From positions 1 through 50,154 of the forward strand of contig JALWBR010000053.1 in the NCBI GenBank assembly GCA_027037055.1: 50,154 nucleotides of DNA, written 5' to 3'. The translations under genes and the position numbers were made by a program. The stretch comes from Aquificales bacterium. GTDB lineage: Bacteria > Aquificota > Aquificia > Aquificales > Aquificaceae. The first letter of the stretch is position 1. The number at the start of each line of letters is the position of its first letter. Under the pieces are notes generated by a model, which had not been told where the DNA came from, did not search any database, and saw only the letters and a list, made by a program, of their open reading frames with translations. This document shows positions 8,370-18,298 of this stretch, piece by piece.

Positions 8370-9698
8370 TCATGAAGGTATGAGAAGGGTTGAGATATTT
8401 GATTTCTTAGCAAGAAGATGGGGTGTGTAGGGTTCAAAGAAGGTTGAGGTCTTTCCCGTTCTGAAACCAAGGACGAGCAGATTGTACCCTTTGAGCTCCT
8501 TCAGTGTCTCCCTTACGGGATTACCCTCCTTTATTTTAAGTTCAATGTCCATATTGTAGGTTTTTGTATATCTGCTTACCATACTTCTGAGGCTTTTTAT
8601 ATACTCTTTTTCTTCCTCTGTTCTCATATTTTCAACCGTCGCCACATATATTATTGAACCCTTTGCATTTGTTTGCCTTATTATGTCTATTCCGCTTGAC
8701 ATTAACATATCCCTGCCGTCCGTGTTCAGGGATATAAGTATGTTTTCATAAGGGTGTGTCCTTTTTGATAAAAGAACGGGTACCTTAGCCCTTTTGAAAA
8801 CGAGATCAACAACGGATGGAGACCAGAAACCCCTCTTTATATAGTCAAAAACAAGGATTCCCGTATCCTCCGGTTGATTTCCTATTTCGCATTCCTTTGA
8901 TGCCTTTTTAACAACAGAATGAATCATCATAACCGATTTCATGTAATCTATCTCATCGTAGTGAGAGAAGTTTGTTTCAGAACAGTAAATAAGTTTATTG
9001 CCCCATCTGAGGGGAAAGTCCGGGAGCCCCTTAATTATTATTTCTACAAATATTTTGACATAGGACGGTTCTCCCACTATGAGTAGTCTGTCCCCTTGCT
9101 CAATTACCGTATCGCCTTTGGGTAAAATTACCTCTTCTCCTCTGTATATAAGAACAATTCTTACATTTCTCATACCCAGATGTTTTAAAGGTTTGTTCAG
9201 GGCGGGTGATGTTTCCGTGACAGTAACTTCAACTATTTCACCTTCCTCAAGACCAACGCCATAGGCGAATTTTACGAGGTTGCTTCCTTTTATCTGGTTT
9301 AAAAGTGACAGATATATGAGCTTCGGGACATCTATTACACTTATTTGGTACTTTTCAAATTCCGAAGGTATTTCTCCCCCTCTCCATACGCATATTATGG
9401 GTCCTGTGAAGTTAACAAGATTCCTTAATAAATTTGCTATTTCCAGGGTGAGTGTGTAATCAACGAATAGGATAACCGAGTCAACCTTTTCAATATCTAT
9501 CTCATGTTTCCAAAAGTATATGCTTGTGCCGTCTCCCTGAGCAAAGGATATTTTTTTACTTCCTTCTGTAGCTTCCTTAAGTTCCTTCAGCTTATCTTCA
9601 TCCCTTTCTATTACAAGAAGATTGCTTATCTCGGAAAGCTCCTTTATTACCCTTAGACCTGATTTGCTTAAGCCTATAACTATATGTACCTTTTCCAT
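8370..9698 (-). CDS. RCK (TrkA-type) plus universal stress protein fusion
   Basis: A 442-residue cytoplasmic protein. Residues 1-130 are a RCK_N-like fold starting VIGLSKSG with an acidic strand end (VIERDE); about 145-225 are RCK_C (GEIVEVTV to GDRLLIVG). Residues 230-442 look like a UspA region, ending LLVLGFRTGKTSTFF and STLLIPS, which resembles the nucleotide-binding GxxG-S/T loop of Usp proteins. It probably regulates the CPA2 antiporter encoded 9 bp downstream in response to nucleotides or ions. Its ATG overlaps the stop of the zinc-ribbon gene (TAATG), so it is translationally coupled. The RCK-Usp combination is uncommon. Confidence 0.82.
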   Translation of the reverse strand: MEKVHIVIGLSKSGLRVIKELSEISNLLVIERDEDKLKELKEATEGSKKISFAQGDGTSIYFWKHEIDIEKVDSVILFVDYTLTLEIANLLRNLVNFTGPIICVWRGGEIPSEFEKYQISVIDVPKLIYLSLLNQIKGSNLVKFAYGVGLEEGEIVEVTVTETSPALNKPLKHLGMRNVRIVLIYRGEEVILPKGDTVIEQGDRLLIVGEPSYVKIFVEIIIKGLPDFPLRWGNKLIYCSETNFSHYDEIDYMKSVMMIHSVVKKASKECEIGNQPEDTGILVFDYIKRGFWSPSVVDLVFKRAKVPVLLSKRTHPYENILISLNTDGRDMLMSSGIDIIRQTNAKGSIIYVATVENMRTEEEKEYIKSLRSMVSRYTKTYNMDIELKIKEGNPVRETLKELKGYNLLVLGFRTGKTSTFFEPYTPHLLAKKSNISTLLIPS

Positions 9699-10401
9699 TA
9701 TTCAATATAGAATATCCATCTTCCGCAGTTCGGACACTTTCCCTCCTTACCCTTTATAATCTCCGAATATACCTTCCCAGGAATTTTCATAGTGCATACC
9801 GAACATGCCCCGTTTTCCACCATAGCAACCACCTTTCCTCCGAAGGATTCCCTATACTTATCGTAAAATTCAAGGATTTCTTCAGACAATTTGTTTCTTA
9901 ACTCTTCTATTTCCTTCTTCTTCTTTTCTATTTTTTCCCGTGTATATTTCTTTTCATATTCAATGTCTTCCAGTTCTTCTTGAATCTCCTCAAGTTTTTT
10001 CATTATTTCCTTTTCCTTTTTTATGTTCTCTTCCGTAAGTATTTTTAATTTTTCTTTCAGTTCATCAGTTTCATAGGCAAGTTTCAATATAGTGTCCTCC
10101 TTCTTTGCCTTTTCTTTAAGGAAAGCTTTGTATTCTTTGTCGGACTTTATATATTCTTTTTTCCTCTCAAGCTGTTCAAGAATTATTTCTTCCTCCTTTA
10201 TTTTTTCTTCCTTTTCCTTTATTTCCCTTTCAAGATTTGCCTTTTTCTCCTTTAATTTTTTTAACTCTTCCTCAAGTTTTTCTTTCTCTCTTTCAAAATT
10301 TTTTTTTCCGTATCCAGCTTCTCAAGTCTTCTAAAAAGGTGTTCAAGATCTTCCTGAGCTACCTGAAGATCAAGAAGGATTTTAACTTCTTTTGCATCCA
10401 T
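9698..10401 (-). pseudogene. C4-type zinc-ribbon coiled-coil protein, interrupted by a frameshift at an A9 tract
   Basis: Two adjoining frames on the minus strand make one recognisable protein of about 234 residues of the zf-RING_7/CT398 family. The first runs from ATG 10401 (MDAKEVKILLDLQVAQED) to about 10300 and then stops shortly after. The second continues the same coiled coil and ends in a zinc ribbon (CSVC about 30 residues before CPNCGRW). The frames join at nine consecutive A residues (10301 region, plus-strand T9 at 10299-10307). One extra A, or a -1 slip, restores the full protein. This could be a sequencing error, transcriptional slippage or a true mutation. The downstream RCK-USP gene still overlaps its stop, which argues that the 3' part is translated. 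Length and ends suit the family only if the frames are joined. Confidence 0.75.
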
Positions 10402-10413
10402 CCTTATTTTCCT

Positions 10414-10488
10414 TGGTGGGCCCGGGAGGACTCGAACCCCCAACCGGGCGGTTATGAGCCGCCCGCTCTGCCATTGAGCTACGGGCCC
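10414..10488 (-). tRNA. tRNA with CAU anticodon (elongator Met or Ile2)
   Basis: The minus strand folds as a full cloverleaf: acceptor GGGCCCG/CGGGCCC, D-arm GCTC/GAGC, anticodon arm GGCGG-CTCATAA-CCGCC, T-loop GTTCGAGTC, discriminator A and encoded CCA (10416-10414). The anticodon CAT is at 10456-10454. It is not initiator tRNA: position 1 pairs with 72 (G-C) and the anticodon stem lacks the three G-C pairs. The GGGCCC acceptor is common in tRNA-Ile(CAU), whose C34 is modified to lysidine by TilS, so Ile2 is at least as likely as elongator Met. It lies 13 bp before the zinc-ribbon ATG and 39 bp after aroB', perhaps cotranscribed. Confidence 0.93.
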
Positions 10489-10526
10489 TTTAACGGGTGC
10501 AAAATTTAATTATAAGTAGTTTTGTT

Positions 10527-11504
10527 TTACTTTTCAATTATTGTTTCTTCTACCTTCATACCGAAGTGTCTTCCCGCCTCCTCTACATATCCTAACACTT
10601 CGTCACCTTCCTTTAACTCTACCACCGATACGGGAGATCCATCGGGTTTTGTAAGCCTTATAGTTTCAGCATTTTGCAATATACAGCTGACCCTTTTCTT
10701 TTCATAAACCCCTTCTATCAGAAGCATTGGCCTTCTTTCAACCTTTGATCTTCCCACATAGGCAACCCTTCCTTCACCTTTATGGTTGTATATCATAACC
10801 TCATCGCCCGCATTAAGCTCGCAAAGGTACTTTGTTTTACCCCCAGGCACCCTTATGTACATGTGCACCGCACCCGCATTAACCCTGAAAGGTCTTGAGG
10901 CAACATAGGGATTTTCTTCCGTTTCCGCATGAACCAGAAACATGCCACCAGAAGAGTTTCCTACGAGCATTCCCTCTCCCCTTGTCATCAGTGAGGTGGT
11001 ATCAACACAAACCCTGTCGCTCAAACCGAGAGGCAATATTTTTGTTATCTTAAATTTTACAAGGGGTAATCTCTCTTGGGAAGAGTTTATAACCTTTCCA
11101 ACCCTTTTTATTTCGTTAATGTCCTTCGTCTTAAGAACTACACCCTTTACACCCTTTTCAAGGATCTGTATCGCGGTCTCCGCTTCTTCCGCATTTTTTA
11201 CTACCGCGTATATTTCCTCTTTCTGTGCTATCAGGTTTTCAAGGGGGATTACTGTCCAATCGGTTGTCTCAACTATAACATTTACACCGGGGGGATATTT
11301 TGCAGCCCTTTCTTCGTCTTCTTTATTCTCTATTTTTACATATTCCACATCTTTTCCTGGCTTTAAAACCTTTATCCTTCCGAGCTTTTTTACCTTTTCC
11401 GCTTTTTCTTCGTCCGGTGTAACTATGGCGGATGCACCCGATTCAAGGGCGGTAGTTACCAGTTTATTATCATCATCTTCAAACCAAAACCAAAATTCTT
11501 TCAT
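10527..11504 (-). CDS. aroB': 3-dehydroquinate synthase II (archaeal-type AroB')
   Basis: A 325-residue protein of the archaeal-type dehydroquinate synthase family (MJ1249-like), recognisable by N-terminal EFWFW, the central [16 protein letters not shown] motif, [11 protein letters not shown] and the carboxy GDEVL. In archaea it converts 2-amino-3,7-dideoxy-D-threo-hept-6-ulosonate and NAD+ to 3-dehydroquinate, the entry to the shikimate pathway. It is unrelated to bacterial AroB. Presence in a bacterium suggests either an ancient gene transfer or an alternative aromatic pathway; the partner ADH synthase is not in the window. ATG 11504 lies 46 bp after fliA on the same strand. Confidence 0.9.
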   Translation of the reverse strand: MKEFWFWFEDDDNKLVTTALESGASAIVTPDEEKAEKVKKLGRIKVLKPGKDVEYVKIENKEDEERAAKYPPGVNVIVETTDWTVIPLENLIAQKEEIYAVVKNAEEAETAIQILEKGVKGVVLKTKDINEIKRVGKVINSSQERLPLVKFKITKILPLGLSDRVCVDTTSLMTRGEGMLVGNSSGGMFLVHAETEENPYVASRPFRVNAGAVHMYIRVPGGKTKYLCELNAGDEVMIYNHKGEGRVAYVGRSKVERRPMLLIEGVYEKKRVSCILQNAETIRLTKPDGSPVSVVELKEGDEVLGYVEEAGRHFGMKVEETIIEK

Positions 11505-11550
11505 GTTGATTTATTATCCATCACTCCGAAGACTTGTGCAAGGGAAAGAT

Positions 11551-12261
11551 TCACTCTTCCCTTATGTACTTTTTCATCCTTTCTAAGGCGCGGGCTTTTA
11601 TCTGGGAAACCCTTGATATAGAACAGCCGAGTATCTGTGCAACCTCTTTTAATGGTAATTCCTCATAAAAGATAAGTTGTAATACCATCTTCTCCTTTTC
11701 ATCAAGCTTTTCAACTGCCTTTCTTACCTTTTCCTCCATCTCCTTGGATATAACCGACTCTTCTATGGAAGGTGCATCCGAGTTAACTATCTCCTCGTAG
11801 GATCTTCCCTCATCTTGCTTGAATATATCTTCAAGGCTTAATATGTAGGAGAAGGATATGCTGTGAAGGTCGTGATAGAAGGATTCCACATTTTCTCCGA
11901 GTCTTTGGGATATTTCCTCATCCGTGGGTTCCCTTCCCAATTCCTTTGAAAGCTCTTCAAGTGCTTTCTTTATTTTCTTTTCCTTTTCCCTGACCCTTCT
12001 GCTTCCAAAATCAAGACTCCTGAGATAGTCATATATCGCACCCCTTATCCTTATCTTAATGTAGCTTTCGGGATTCTTTGTTTTGTCCATTCTGTCTATG
12101 GCGTTTATAAGTCCCACTATGCCATAGCCTATAAGGTCTTGAAGATCCACCGAAGGTGGAAGTTGCCTTTTTATCCGCAAGGCTATGGATTTTACAAGGG
12201 GCATGTATTTAAGTATTAGTTCTTCCCTTTCTTTTTCCGGAATACTGTAAAACTTTGCCAT
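11551..12261 (-). CDS. fliA: Flagellar sigma factor FliA (sigma-28)
   Basis: A 236-residue sigma-70-family factor lacking region 1. Region 2 (about 10-90: LVKSIALRIK, DLQDLIGYGIVGLI-A-D) binds core and the -10 element; region 3 follows; region 4 (about 175-235: LPLKEVAQILGCSISRVSQIKARA) is the -35-binding helix-turn-helix. Length and order match FliA, which directs late flagellar genes. It ends the cluster flhA-flhF-flhG-fliA and starts 2 bp after flhG. No clear sigma-28 promoter (TAAA-N15-GCCGATAA) was found in the window. Confidence 0.93.
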   Translation of the reverse strand: MAKFYSIPEKEREELILKYMPLVKSIALRIKRQLPPSVDLQDLIGYGIVGLINAIDRMDKTKNPESYIKIRIRGAIYDYLRSLDFGSRRVREKEKKIKKALEELSKELGREPTDEEISQRLGENVESFYHDLHSISFSYILSLEDIFKQDEGRSYEEIVNSDAPSIEESVISKEMEEKVRKAVEKLDEKEKMVLQLIFYEELPLKEVAQILGCSISRVSQIKARALERMKKYIREE

Positions 12262-12262
12262 A

Positions 12263-13099
12263 TTACCTTCTTAGCAGTAATGATATTAGTTTATTCCAGA
12301 AGCCTTCAGAACGCACCTCGTATTTTATGGGCAGGTTACCGAGGGTTACTTCAAGCTCCTTTACCATGTCTTCATTGAATGGCTTTTGATTCACTATACT
12401 TCTTATTATATTCTTGTTGTATCGTATTGATCCCATAAAGTGTATTTTTGCTTCCGTGAACTTATGACAGAGAATGTTAAGACTTTCGTAAACCTTCCTT
12501 CCTTCTTCACGGGACGATACCTTATTAACGAGTACATAAAAGTCTTTTACTCCGTTTTGTTTATTAGCTATCTTTATAAGGGCATAGGCGTCCGCCACTG
12601 CGGTCGGTTCTGGTGTCGTTATTACTATGGGAAGGTCAACCGCGCTTACTATTGCAATTGTATCCTCGTGTATGCCTGGGGGGGTGTCAAATACGACTAT
12701 ATCGTAGTCCGATTCCGCAATTTCCTTTATCCTTGATATAAGGTTAAGTATCTGTTTTTCCGGCATATTGGCAAGTTCCCTGACTCCGCTCCCGCTTGAT
12801 ATAAAGGCAACATTTTCCTTTATCTTAATCACTATCTCTTCAAGGGTCATCTCCCCTTTAATAACATTGACGAGGTTTTTATCGGGGGCTATACCGAGCA
12901 TAAGGTGTATGTTGCTAAGTCCGAAGTCTCCGTCTATTATCAGAACCCTTTTCCCCTGTTTTGCAAGAAGGTCAGAGATATTTATGGAGAAAAGGGTCTT
13001 ACCTACACCCCCTTTTCCGCTCGTAAGGGCTATGTACTTAGGTTCCCTCCCTTCTTTTGAAGCATCCTTAAGATGGGTTATCTGTTGGTCAACCTTCAT
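12263..13099 (-). CDS. flhG: Flagellar number regulator FlhG (FleN, MinD-like ATPase)
   Basis: A 278-residue ParA/MinD-family ATPase. The deviant Walker A SGKGGVGKT is at about residue 26, the switch DTPPG at about 136, and a basic C-terminal amphipathic segment could touch membrane. FlhG limits flagellar number and works opposite FlhF, whose gene is directly upstream. The start is set at ATG 13099, which has an AGGTG site 6 nt before it; a GTG 9 nt upstream (13108) is less likely. It overlaps flhF by 11 bp. Being between flhF and fliA rules out a plain chromosome-partition role. Confidence 0.92.
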   Translation of the reverse strand: MKVDQQITHLKDASKEGREPKYIALTSGKGGVGKTLFSINISDLLAKQGKRVLIIDGDFGLSNIHLMLGIAPDKNLVNVIKGEMTLEEIVIKIKENVAFISSGSGVRELANMPEKQILNLISRIKEIAESDYDIVVFDTPPGIHEDTIAIVSAVDLPIVITTPEPTAVADAYALIKIANKQNGVKDFYVLVNKVSSREEGRKVYESLNILCHKFTEAKIHFMGSIRYNKNIIRSIVNQKPFNEDMVKELEVTLGNLPIKYEVRSEGFWNKLISLLLRR

Positions 13100-14198
13100 G
13101 GTTTTCACCTATTATAAGTTGCGCAAGCCCCTCATAGGTTGCCATCATTATGTCATCTGGTACCCTCTGGCCCGTTGTAAGACAAAGTATGGGAAGCTTT
13201 GTTCTGAATGATACATTTATTATGCTTCCTGGATAAACCGTTTCGTCAAGCTTTGTGAATATGAACCCTTTCGGGGAAAACATGCTGAACTTTTCTATCG
13301 TTTCATACATGGCTTTCTCTTGAAGGTTAGCGTTCAGTGTTAAGTATATGTCCATTGCCGGGACTCTGTGTAAAAAGGCGTGAAGTTCCTGCAGTCTTAT
13401 TATGTCATACTGACTTCTTCCCGCTGTATCTACGAGTATTACATCAAGGGATGAAAGTTCTCCTATGTGTTCCCTGAATTTCTGGGGTGTATCGGAAACC
13501 CTTAAAGGTAGCTCCATTATGTTGAGGAAGGCTTTAAGTTGCTCTACCGCCCCCACCCTGAAGCTGTCAAGGGTTATAACACCTATCTTCTTACCCCTCC
13601 TTCTGAGTATGTGAGCTATTTTTGCAAGGGTCGTAGTCTTGCCCACCCCCGTGGGTCCCACAAAGGCTATTATCTTAAAGTTATCATCTTCTTCAAGTAA
13701 ATCCTTAAGGATGTTTATATTTTGATTCAAGCCTTCTTTTAGTGATTCAAAGCTATCGTTTTTTAGATCCAATCTTCCTATCTCATAATCGTACCCGCAT
13801 GCATCTTCAACAATCTTTTTGGCTACCTCTTTTTCAACTCCTTTGTTTATAAGTTTGTTTATAAGATTCATAGCCCTTAAGGAAAATTCGTTTTCTTCAA
13901 TGGTTACACTTGCGGATTCTTTTGTCTTTACCATATCCATAACTTCCCTGACCGTTTCCTTAAGTTTGTTAATCTCATCGTATATACCTTCTTGTTTTTG
14001 CAGTTCCTTTGCAAAATCTTCTTCATCGGGTATTCCCACGGTTATTTCAAGGACAGATCTTCTTAAAAAGGGAAGGAAGGGTATTATATTTTTCTTTATA
14101 ACCTTTGAAGAAAGGATCATCGCATCCTTACCGTAAATCTTTTTAACCTCCTCTACCGCCTCCTGCAATGAAGATGCCTCAATCTTCTTAATCTTCAT
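13089..14198 (-). CDS. flhF: Flagellar biosynthesis GTPase FlhF
   Basis: A 369-residue SRP-type GTPase that sets flagellar position at the pole. The N-terminal B domain (1-110) is basic and variable, beginning [22 protein letters not shown]-like. Then comes the N domain, and the G domain starts at about 178 with [13 protein letters not shown] (P-loop), DTAGRS and TKLDE (G4). It overlaps flhA by 11 bp and flhG by 11 bp, so the three are coupled. ATG 14198 is preferred to the TTG one codon upstream. Confidence 0.94.
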   Translation of the reverse strand: MKIKKIEASSLQEAVEEVKKIYGKDAMILSSKVIKKNIIPFLPFLRRSVLEITVGIPDEEDFAKELQKQEGIYDEINKLKETVREVMDMVKTKESASVTIEENEFSLRAMNLINKLINKGVEKEVAKKIVEDACGYDYEIGRLDLKNDSFESLKEGLNQNINILKDLLEEDDNFKIIAFVGPTGVGKTTTLAKIAHILRRRGKKIGVITLDSFRVGAVEQLKAFLNIMELPLRVSDTPQKFREHIGELSSLDVILVDTAGRSQYDIIRLQELHAFLHRVPAMDIYLTLNANLQEKAMYETIEKFSMFSPKGFIFTKLDETVYPGSIINVSFRTKLPILCLTTGQRVPDDIMMATYEGLAQLIIGENHEG

Positions 14199-16224
14199 CA
14201 ATAATTCCTATAATTTTTATGTTAACCTTCCTCTCTAATTCATTATAAGATATAACCGAAAGCTCAGGAAGGTAGGCCTCAAGGGTTTTTCTTATATATC
14301 TCCTTATATTGGAAGAAGTAACGAGTAAGGGAGTTGTTTGATAGTTAATAAATTTCTTTATCTCATTGCTTATTTTCGGATATACATTGTTTATTAATAT
14401 ATCAAGAAATTCATCTTCTTTACCTTCCACTATGAGACCCTGTAACTTTGATTCAAGCCTGGGTGAAAGTGCTATGGCATATACGGTACCGTCTTTCATA
14501 TACAGACTTGTAATTCTCTTTGACAACTGCTGTCTTACATATTCTGTTAAAACTTCGGGATCTTTTGTTTGTTCAATGTAATCAGCAAGGGTTTCAAGTA
14601 TGGTCATAAGGTCATTGATGGGAATACCTTCCCTGAGCAGGTTTTGTAAAACCCTGTGTATGACGGAGATTGGTACCTGTTCTGGAACTATCTCCTGAAC
14701 AACCTTCGGGTATTTTTTAGAAAGGGCTTCTATGAGTTCAACAACCTCGTTTCTTCCAAGTATCTCATGGAGATTTCTCTTTATAACCTCAGATATGTGG
14801 GTTATTATAAGTGTGCTTATGTCAACAACCATGTAGCCGAGGCTTTGGGCTTCATCCTTTTGATCTTCCGTTATCCAGTACGCCTTCATTTTGAAGGCGG
14901 GTTCATAGGTTTCTTTACCTTCTATTTTCCCTCTTACATTGCCGAGATCAACCGCAAGAAGATGGTTTGGCATTATCTCATAAGAGTCAACCTCTATGCC
15001 TTTTATGAGAAGCCTGTACTGATAGGGGGAAAGTTTAAGATTGTCCCTTATGTGTACGAGGGGTATTATTAATCCGTATTCGTTGGCTATCTGCTTTCTT
15101 ATGGTTCTTATCCTTGAAGGTATGTCTCCTCCTTGTGATTCGTCAATGTAAGGTATGAGTCCGTATCCCACCTCCATGGTTATGGGATCGGGTTGGGGGA
15201 CTATCTCTTCTTCCTTTTCCTCCTCAACCTTTTTCTGTTCTTGGATAGCCTTTTCAAGTTCTTCCACCTGTTTCTCCTTTAGACTTCTAACGAGCATGTA
15301 ATACACACCCCCGAGCAATCCCGCCATGAAAAAGAAGGGTATTTTGGGAAAGCCGGGTATAAGACCTATAAATACGAGCAAGCCCGAAGCTAATATTATT
15401 GCTTTCGGTTCTTTTGAAAACTCTTGGACTATAACATTTCCGAGTTCTTCCTTTGAAGAGGTCTTTGTCATAACAACACCCGCGGATGTGTAAAGGATGA
15501 GGGCGGGTATCTGTGATGCAAGACCTTCACCTACCGTCAGCAGTGTGTATGTTCTGAAGGCGTCTCCTATATCCATACCCTTGAAGATTATGCCTACTAT
15601 AAGTCCGCCGACAAGACTTAGGAACAGTATGAGCAACGCTGCTATAGCGTCCCCCCTTATAAATTTGCTTGCTCCGTCCATGGATCCGTAAAAGGATGCT
15701 TCCCTTTCCAGCTGTTCCCTTCTTCTCTTTGCTTCAGCTTCCGTTATTATTCCCGCATTAAGATCCGCGTCAATGCTCATCTGTTTACCGGGCATGGCAT
15801 CAAGGGTAAAACGCGCAGCTACCTCCGAAATCCTTTCCGCTCCTCTTGTTATAACTATGAAGTTTATGACTATAAAGATGAAGAATACTATTAACCCAAC
15901 GAGTACATCTCCCCCCACCACAAATTCCCCGAAACTCTCTATAATATGACCCGCTGCATCCGTTCCCTGATCACCGTACAGCAGGATTCTTCTCGCCGCT
16001 GCAATGTTAAGGGACAATCTTAATAAGGTTCCGAGGAGTAGTAAGCTCGGAAAGGATGAAAGCTCAAGGGGAGTTTTTACAAAGAAGGTAAGCATAAGGG
16101 CAGAAACCGAAAAGGTTATACTAAGGGCAAGGAGTATATCAAGAAGGAAGGCGGGAAGGGGTATAATTATGGCTCCCAATATGGCAACAAACGCTAAAGC
16201 TATCCAGCCTTCCTGAAGACGCAC
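14188..16224 (-). CDS. flhA: Flagellar export gate protein FlhA
   Basis: A 678-residue component of the flagellar type III export gate. The N-terminal third has about eight membrane helices with the FHIPEP-family motif [14 protein letters not shown] at about 145. The linker at about 325-355 is highly charged, and the C-terminal cytoplasmic domain ends acidic (IIDED). The start is GTG 16224, preceded by TATTATATA and no Shine-Dalgarno, as at other promoter-proximal genes here. The N-terminal arm before helix 1 is shorter than usual, but an in-frame stop lies upstream and no better start exists. First gene of flhA-flhF-flhG-fliA. Confidence 0.94.
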   Translation of the reverse strand: MRLQEGWIALAFVAILGAIIIPLPAFLLDILLALSITFSVSALMLTFFVKTPLELSSFPSLLLLGTLLRLSLNIAAARRILLYGDQGTDAAGHIIESFGEFVVGGDVLVGLIVFFIFIVINFIVITRGAERISEVAARFTLDAMPGKQMSIDADLNAGIITEAEAKRRREQLEREASFYGSMDGASKFIRGDAIAALLILFLSLVGGLIVGIIFKGMDIGDAFRTYTLLTVGEGLASQIPALILYTSAGVVMTKTSSKEELGNVIVQEFSKEPKAIILASGLLVFIGLIPGFPKIPFFFMAGLLGGVYYMLVRSLKEKQVEELEKAIQEQKKVEEEKEEEIVPQPDPITMEVGYGLIPYIDESQGGDIPSRIRTIRKQIANEYGLIIPLVHIRDNLKLSPYQYRLLIKGIEVDSYEIMPNHLLAVDLGNVRGKIEGKETYEPAFKMKAYWITEDQKDEAQSLGYMVVDISTLIITHISEVIKRNLHEILGRNEVVELIEALSKKYPKVVQEIVPEQVPISVIHRVLQNLLREGIPINDLMTILETLADYIEQTKDPEVLTEYVRQQLSKRITSLYMKDGTVYAIALSPRLESKLQGLIVEGKEDEFLDILINNVYPKISNEIKKFINYQTTPLLVTSSNIRRYIRKTLEAYLPELSVISYNELERKVNIKIIGIIDED

Positions 16225-16272
16225 TATATAATAAAGATAAACCTTTTTGGACGACGGGTTAAATTAAAGGTC

Positions 16273-16923
16273 TTATATATCTATGTCCGTGAATATTATA
16301 GTTTCTCCGTTCGCGGACCTTACCTTTGCTGCGGGTAAATTTTCCCCTTTCAGTATTTTTTCAAGGATGCTTCTTTTTTTCTCCCCTGTAAGGAACAGGG
16401 CAACTTCCTTGGAAGAGTTTATGAATTTTAAGGAAAGGGAGACCCTTTTAAGGCCAGTTGGATCAACTGTCCAACATGTGTAACCGTCATCGTCATACCA
16501 TACCGAGTTCGGAAACAGTGAAGCTGTATGACCGTCTGTTCCAGCTCCAAGTAGGATAAAGTCAAGGGGTGCGTGTTTTTTAAGGACTTCCGTATAAAGC
16601 CTGCAGGTTTCCCTTATCTCTTTGGATGTGTCAAAGGGAAAGATGTTAGCCTTTTCACCCAAAAAACCCCTTATCATCCTGTAGTTGCTTCTTTCATCAT
16701 CAAGGGGTACATATCTTTCATCCGTTAAAAAGAAATTGATCTTATCCCATTCCATTTCCGACTCACCGAGTATTCTGTAAGTCTCAACGGGTGTAGTACC
16801 CCCAGCAAGTGCTATATTGAAGGATCCTTTTATGTTTATGTGCTCCTTAGCTTTATTTATTATGTGTTCCGCAACTTTTCTGCTTATATCTTCAAAATTC
16901 TCTCCCCTTATAAGTTTATACAA
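16273..16923 (-). CDS. pgl: 6-phosphogluconolactonase
   Basis: A 216-residue DevB/SOL-type lactonase hydrolysing 6-phosphogluconolactone. Family motifs: ALAGGTTP (about 40), TDERYVP (about 70), LGAGTDGHTASLFP (about 120) and FLTGEKK near the end. The start is TTG 16923, overlapping zwf by 8 bp, because an ideal AAGGAGGTG site stands 6 nt before it and the family's N-terminus fits. A longer reading from 17040 would lie wholly inside zwf and add a stretch without homology. Last gene of gnd-zwf-pgl. Confidence 0.92.
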   Translation of the reverse strand: MYKLIRGENFEDISRKVAEHIINKAKEHINIKGSFNIALAGGTTPVETYRILGESEMEWDKINFFLTDERYVPLDDERSNYRMIRGFLGEKANIFPFDTSKEIRETCRLYTEVLKKHAPLDFILLGAGTDGHTASLFPNSVWYDDDGYTCWTVDPTGLKRVSLSLKFINSSKEVALFLTGEKKRSILEKILKGENLPAAKVRSANGETIIFTDIDI

Positions 16924-18298
16924 CGAGCCACCTCCTTCCGTCCCTTTCAATAAGTTCCCTTGCCTCTTCCGGACCCCAAGACCCTGGTTCGTATTCGGGG
17001 ATATAATCATCTTCTTCCCATGCTTCAAGGATAGGTTCAACTATCTTCCACGCCTGAAGGGTTTCATCCGCCCTTATGAAAAGGCTGTGGTCTCCTTCAA
17101 TTATATCCTTTATGAGCATTTCGTAGGCTTCGGGTATCTTTTCGTGGTAATACTCTTCCATATCAAAATCAAGCCTGCTTTCAACCGGGCATGAGATAAA
17201 CCTCTGGGCGGGGGGTCTTAGCTGTATCTTCAATGTTATGACATTCTTTGGGGCTATCTGGAAGGCTATTACATTGGGTTGGGGGAAACAATCAAGCAGT
17301 TTGGCGAATCCTCCAGGTATTTCTTTAAATACTATAACTATCTCCGTCAACTTTCTGTTTAATTTTTTACCCGTTCTCAAATAGAAGGGTACACCCTGCC
17401 AACGGAGGTTGTCAATGTGGAGTTTAAGCGCTGTGAAGGTTTCTGTTTTTGAATTTGGATCAACACCCTCTTCCTGTAGATAACCCTTATACCTTCCCCT
17501 TACCGCAATACTCTTTACATCCTTTTTCCTTATCTCTCTTATTGAAAGGAGGAGTTTTATCTTCTCATCCCTTATCCTTTCTGGCTCAAGACAACAGGGT
17601 GGTTCCATTGCAAGAAAAGCCAAAATCTGTAGAAGGTGGTTCTGCACCATATCTCTCAATGCTCCTATTCTGTCATAGTAACCAGCCCTTCCCTCCACAC
17701 CTATATCTTCAAGGGCGGATATTTGTACATGATCAACAAAGTTCTTATTCCATATGCCCTCAAATATACTGTTGGAAAATCTGAAGGAGAAAATGCTCTG
17801 TACCGCACCCTTACCCAAAAAGTGATCTATCCTATATATTTCATCTTCTATAAAGTACTTGTGAAGTGTATTGTTGAGCCTGTCTGCGGATAGGAAGTTA
17901 AAGCCGAAAGGCTTTTCTATTACTATCTTTCGGGGATTGCTGAACTTCCTGAGTAGGGAGCCGAGATGCCTTATTGTTGTTTCAAATAGGGTGGGGGGCA
18001 ATGCTAAGTAAAATATTAGCTCTACCCCTTTAAGGTTTTCTATCTCTTTACCTATCTCCGCATAGCTTTGGTTGGATGTTACATCAAAGGGTATGAATTT
18101 AAAAAGTTTGCTGAAATCCTCCTCCCAATCTTTAACAAGCTCGGGTAAGCCGTTCTCGTCCCTCGCGAGGGCGTAAATACCCTTTAGGTTTGATAACTCT
18201 CCTTCTTTGTACAGCTTTCTGAGGACAGGGTATATTTTCTTCCGAGCAAGATCACCGCTACCGCCGAATATGAAAAAAGCGTAACCTTTATTCTTCAT
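16916..18298 (-). CDS. zwf: Glucose-6-phosphate 1-dehydrogenase
   Basis: A 460-residue enzyme oxidising glucose 6-phosphate to 6-phosphogluconolactone. The coenzyme loop GGSGDLARKK is at 13-22, the substrate/catalytic motif RIDHFLGKG at about 155, and EKPFGFN at about 147. It is somewhat shorter than the usual 480-500 residues but complete. It overlaps gnd by 11 bp and pgl by 8 bp, so the oxidative pentose phosphate branch is a single coupled operon. In an autotroph it would make NADPH or pentoses from stored sugar. Confidence 0.95.
   Translation of the reverse strand: MKNKGYAFFIFGGSGDLARKKIYPVLRKLYKEGELSNLKGIYALARDENGLPELVKDWEEDFSKLFKFIPFDVTSNQSYAEIGKEIENLKGVELIFYLALPPTLFETTIRHLGSLLRKFSNPRKIVIEKPFGFNFLSADRLNNTLHKYFIEDEIYRIDHFLGKGAVQSIFSFRFSNSIFEGIWNKNFVDHVQISALEDIGVEGRAGYYDRIGALRDMVQNHLLQILAFLAMEPPCCLEPERIRDEKIKLLLSIREIRKKDVKSIAVRGRYKGYLQEEGVDPNSKTETFTALKLHIDNLRWQGVPFYLRTGKKLNRKLTEIVIVFKEIPGGFAKLLDCFPQPNVIAFQIAPKNVITLKIQLRPPAQRFISCPVESRLDFDMEEYYHEKIPEAYEMLIKDIIEGDHSLFIRADETLQAWKIVEPILEAWEEDDYIPEYEPGSWGPEEARELIERDGRRWLVV

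Noticed and set aside
10092-10334. Plus-strand Ser/Phe-rich frame opposite the zinc-ribbon gene
   Set aside because: It is the complement of a Lys/Glu coiled coil, a common shadow.
16924-17040. N-terminal extension of the phosphogluconolactonase
   Set aside because: It lies inside zwf, has no family similarity, and a perfect ribosome site marks TTG 16923.
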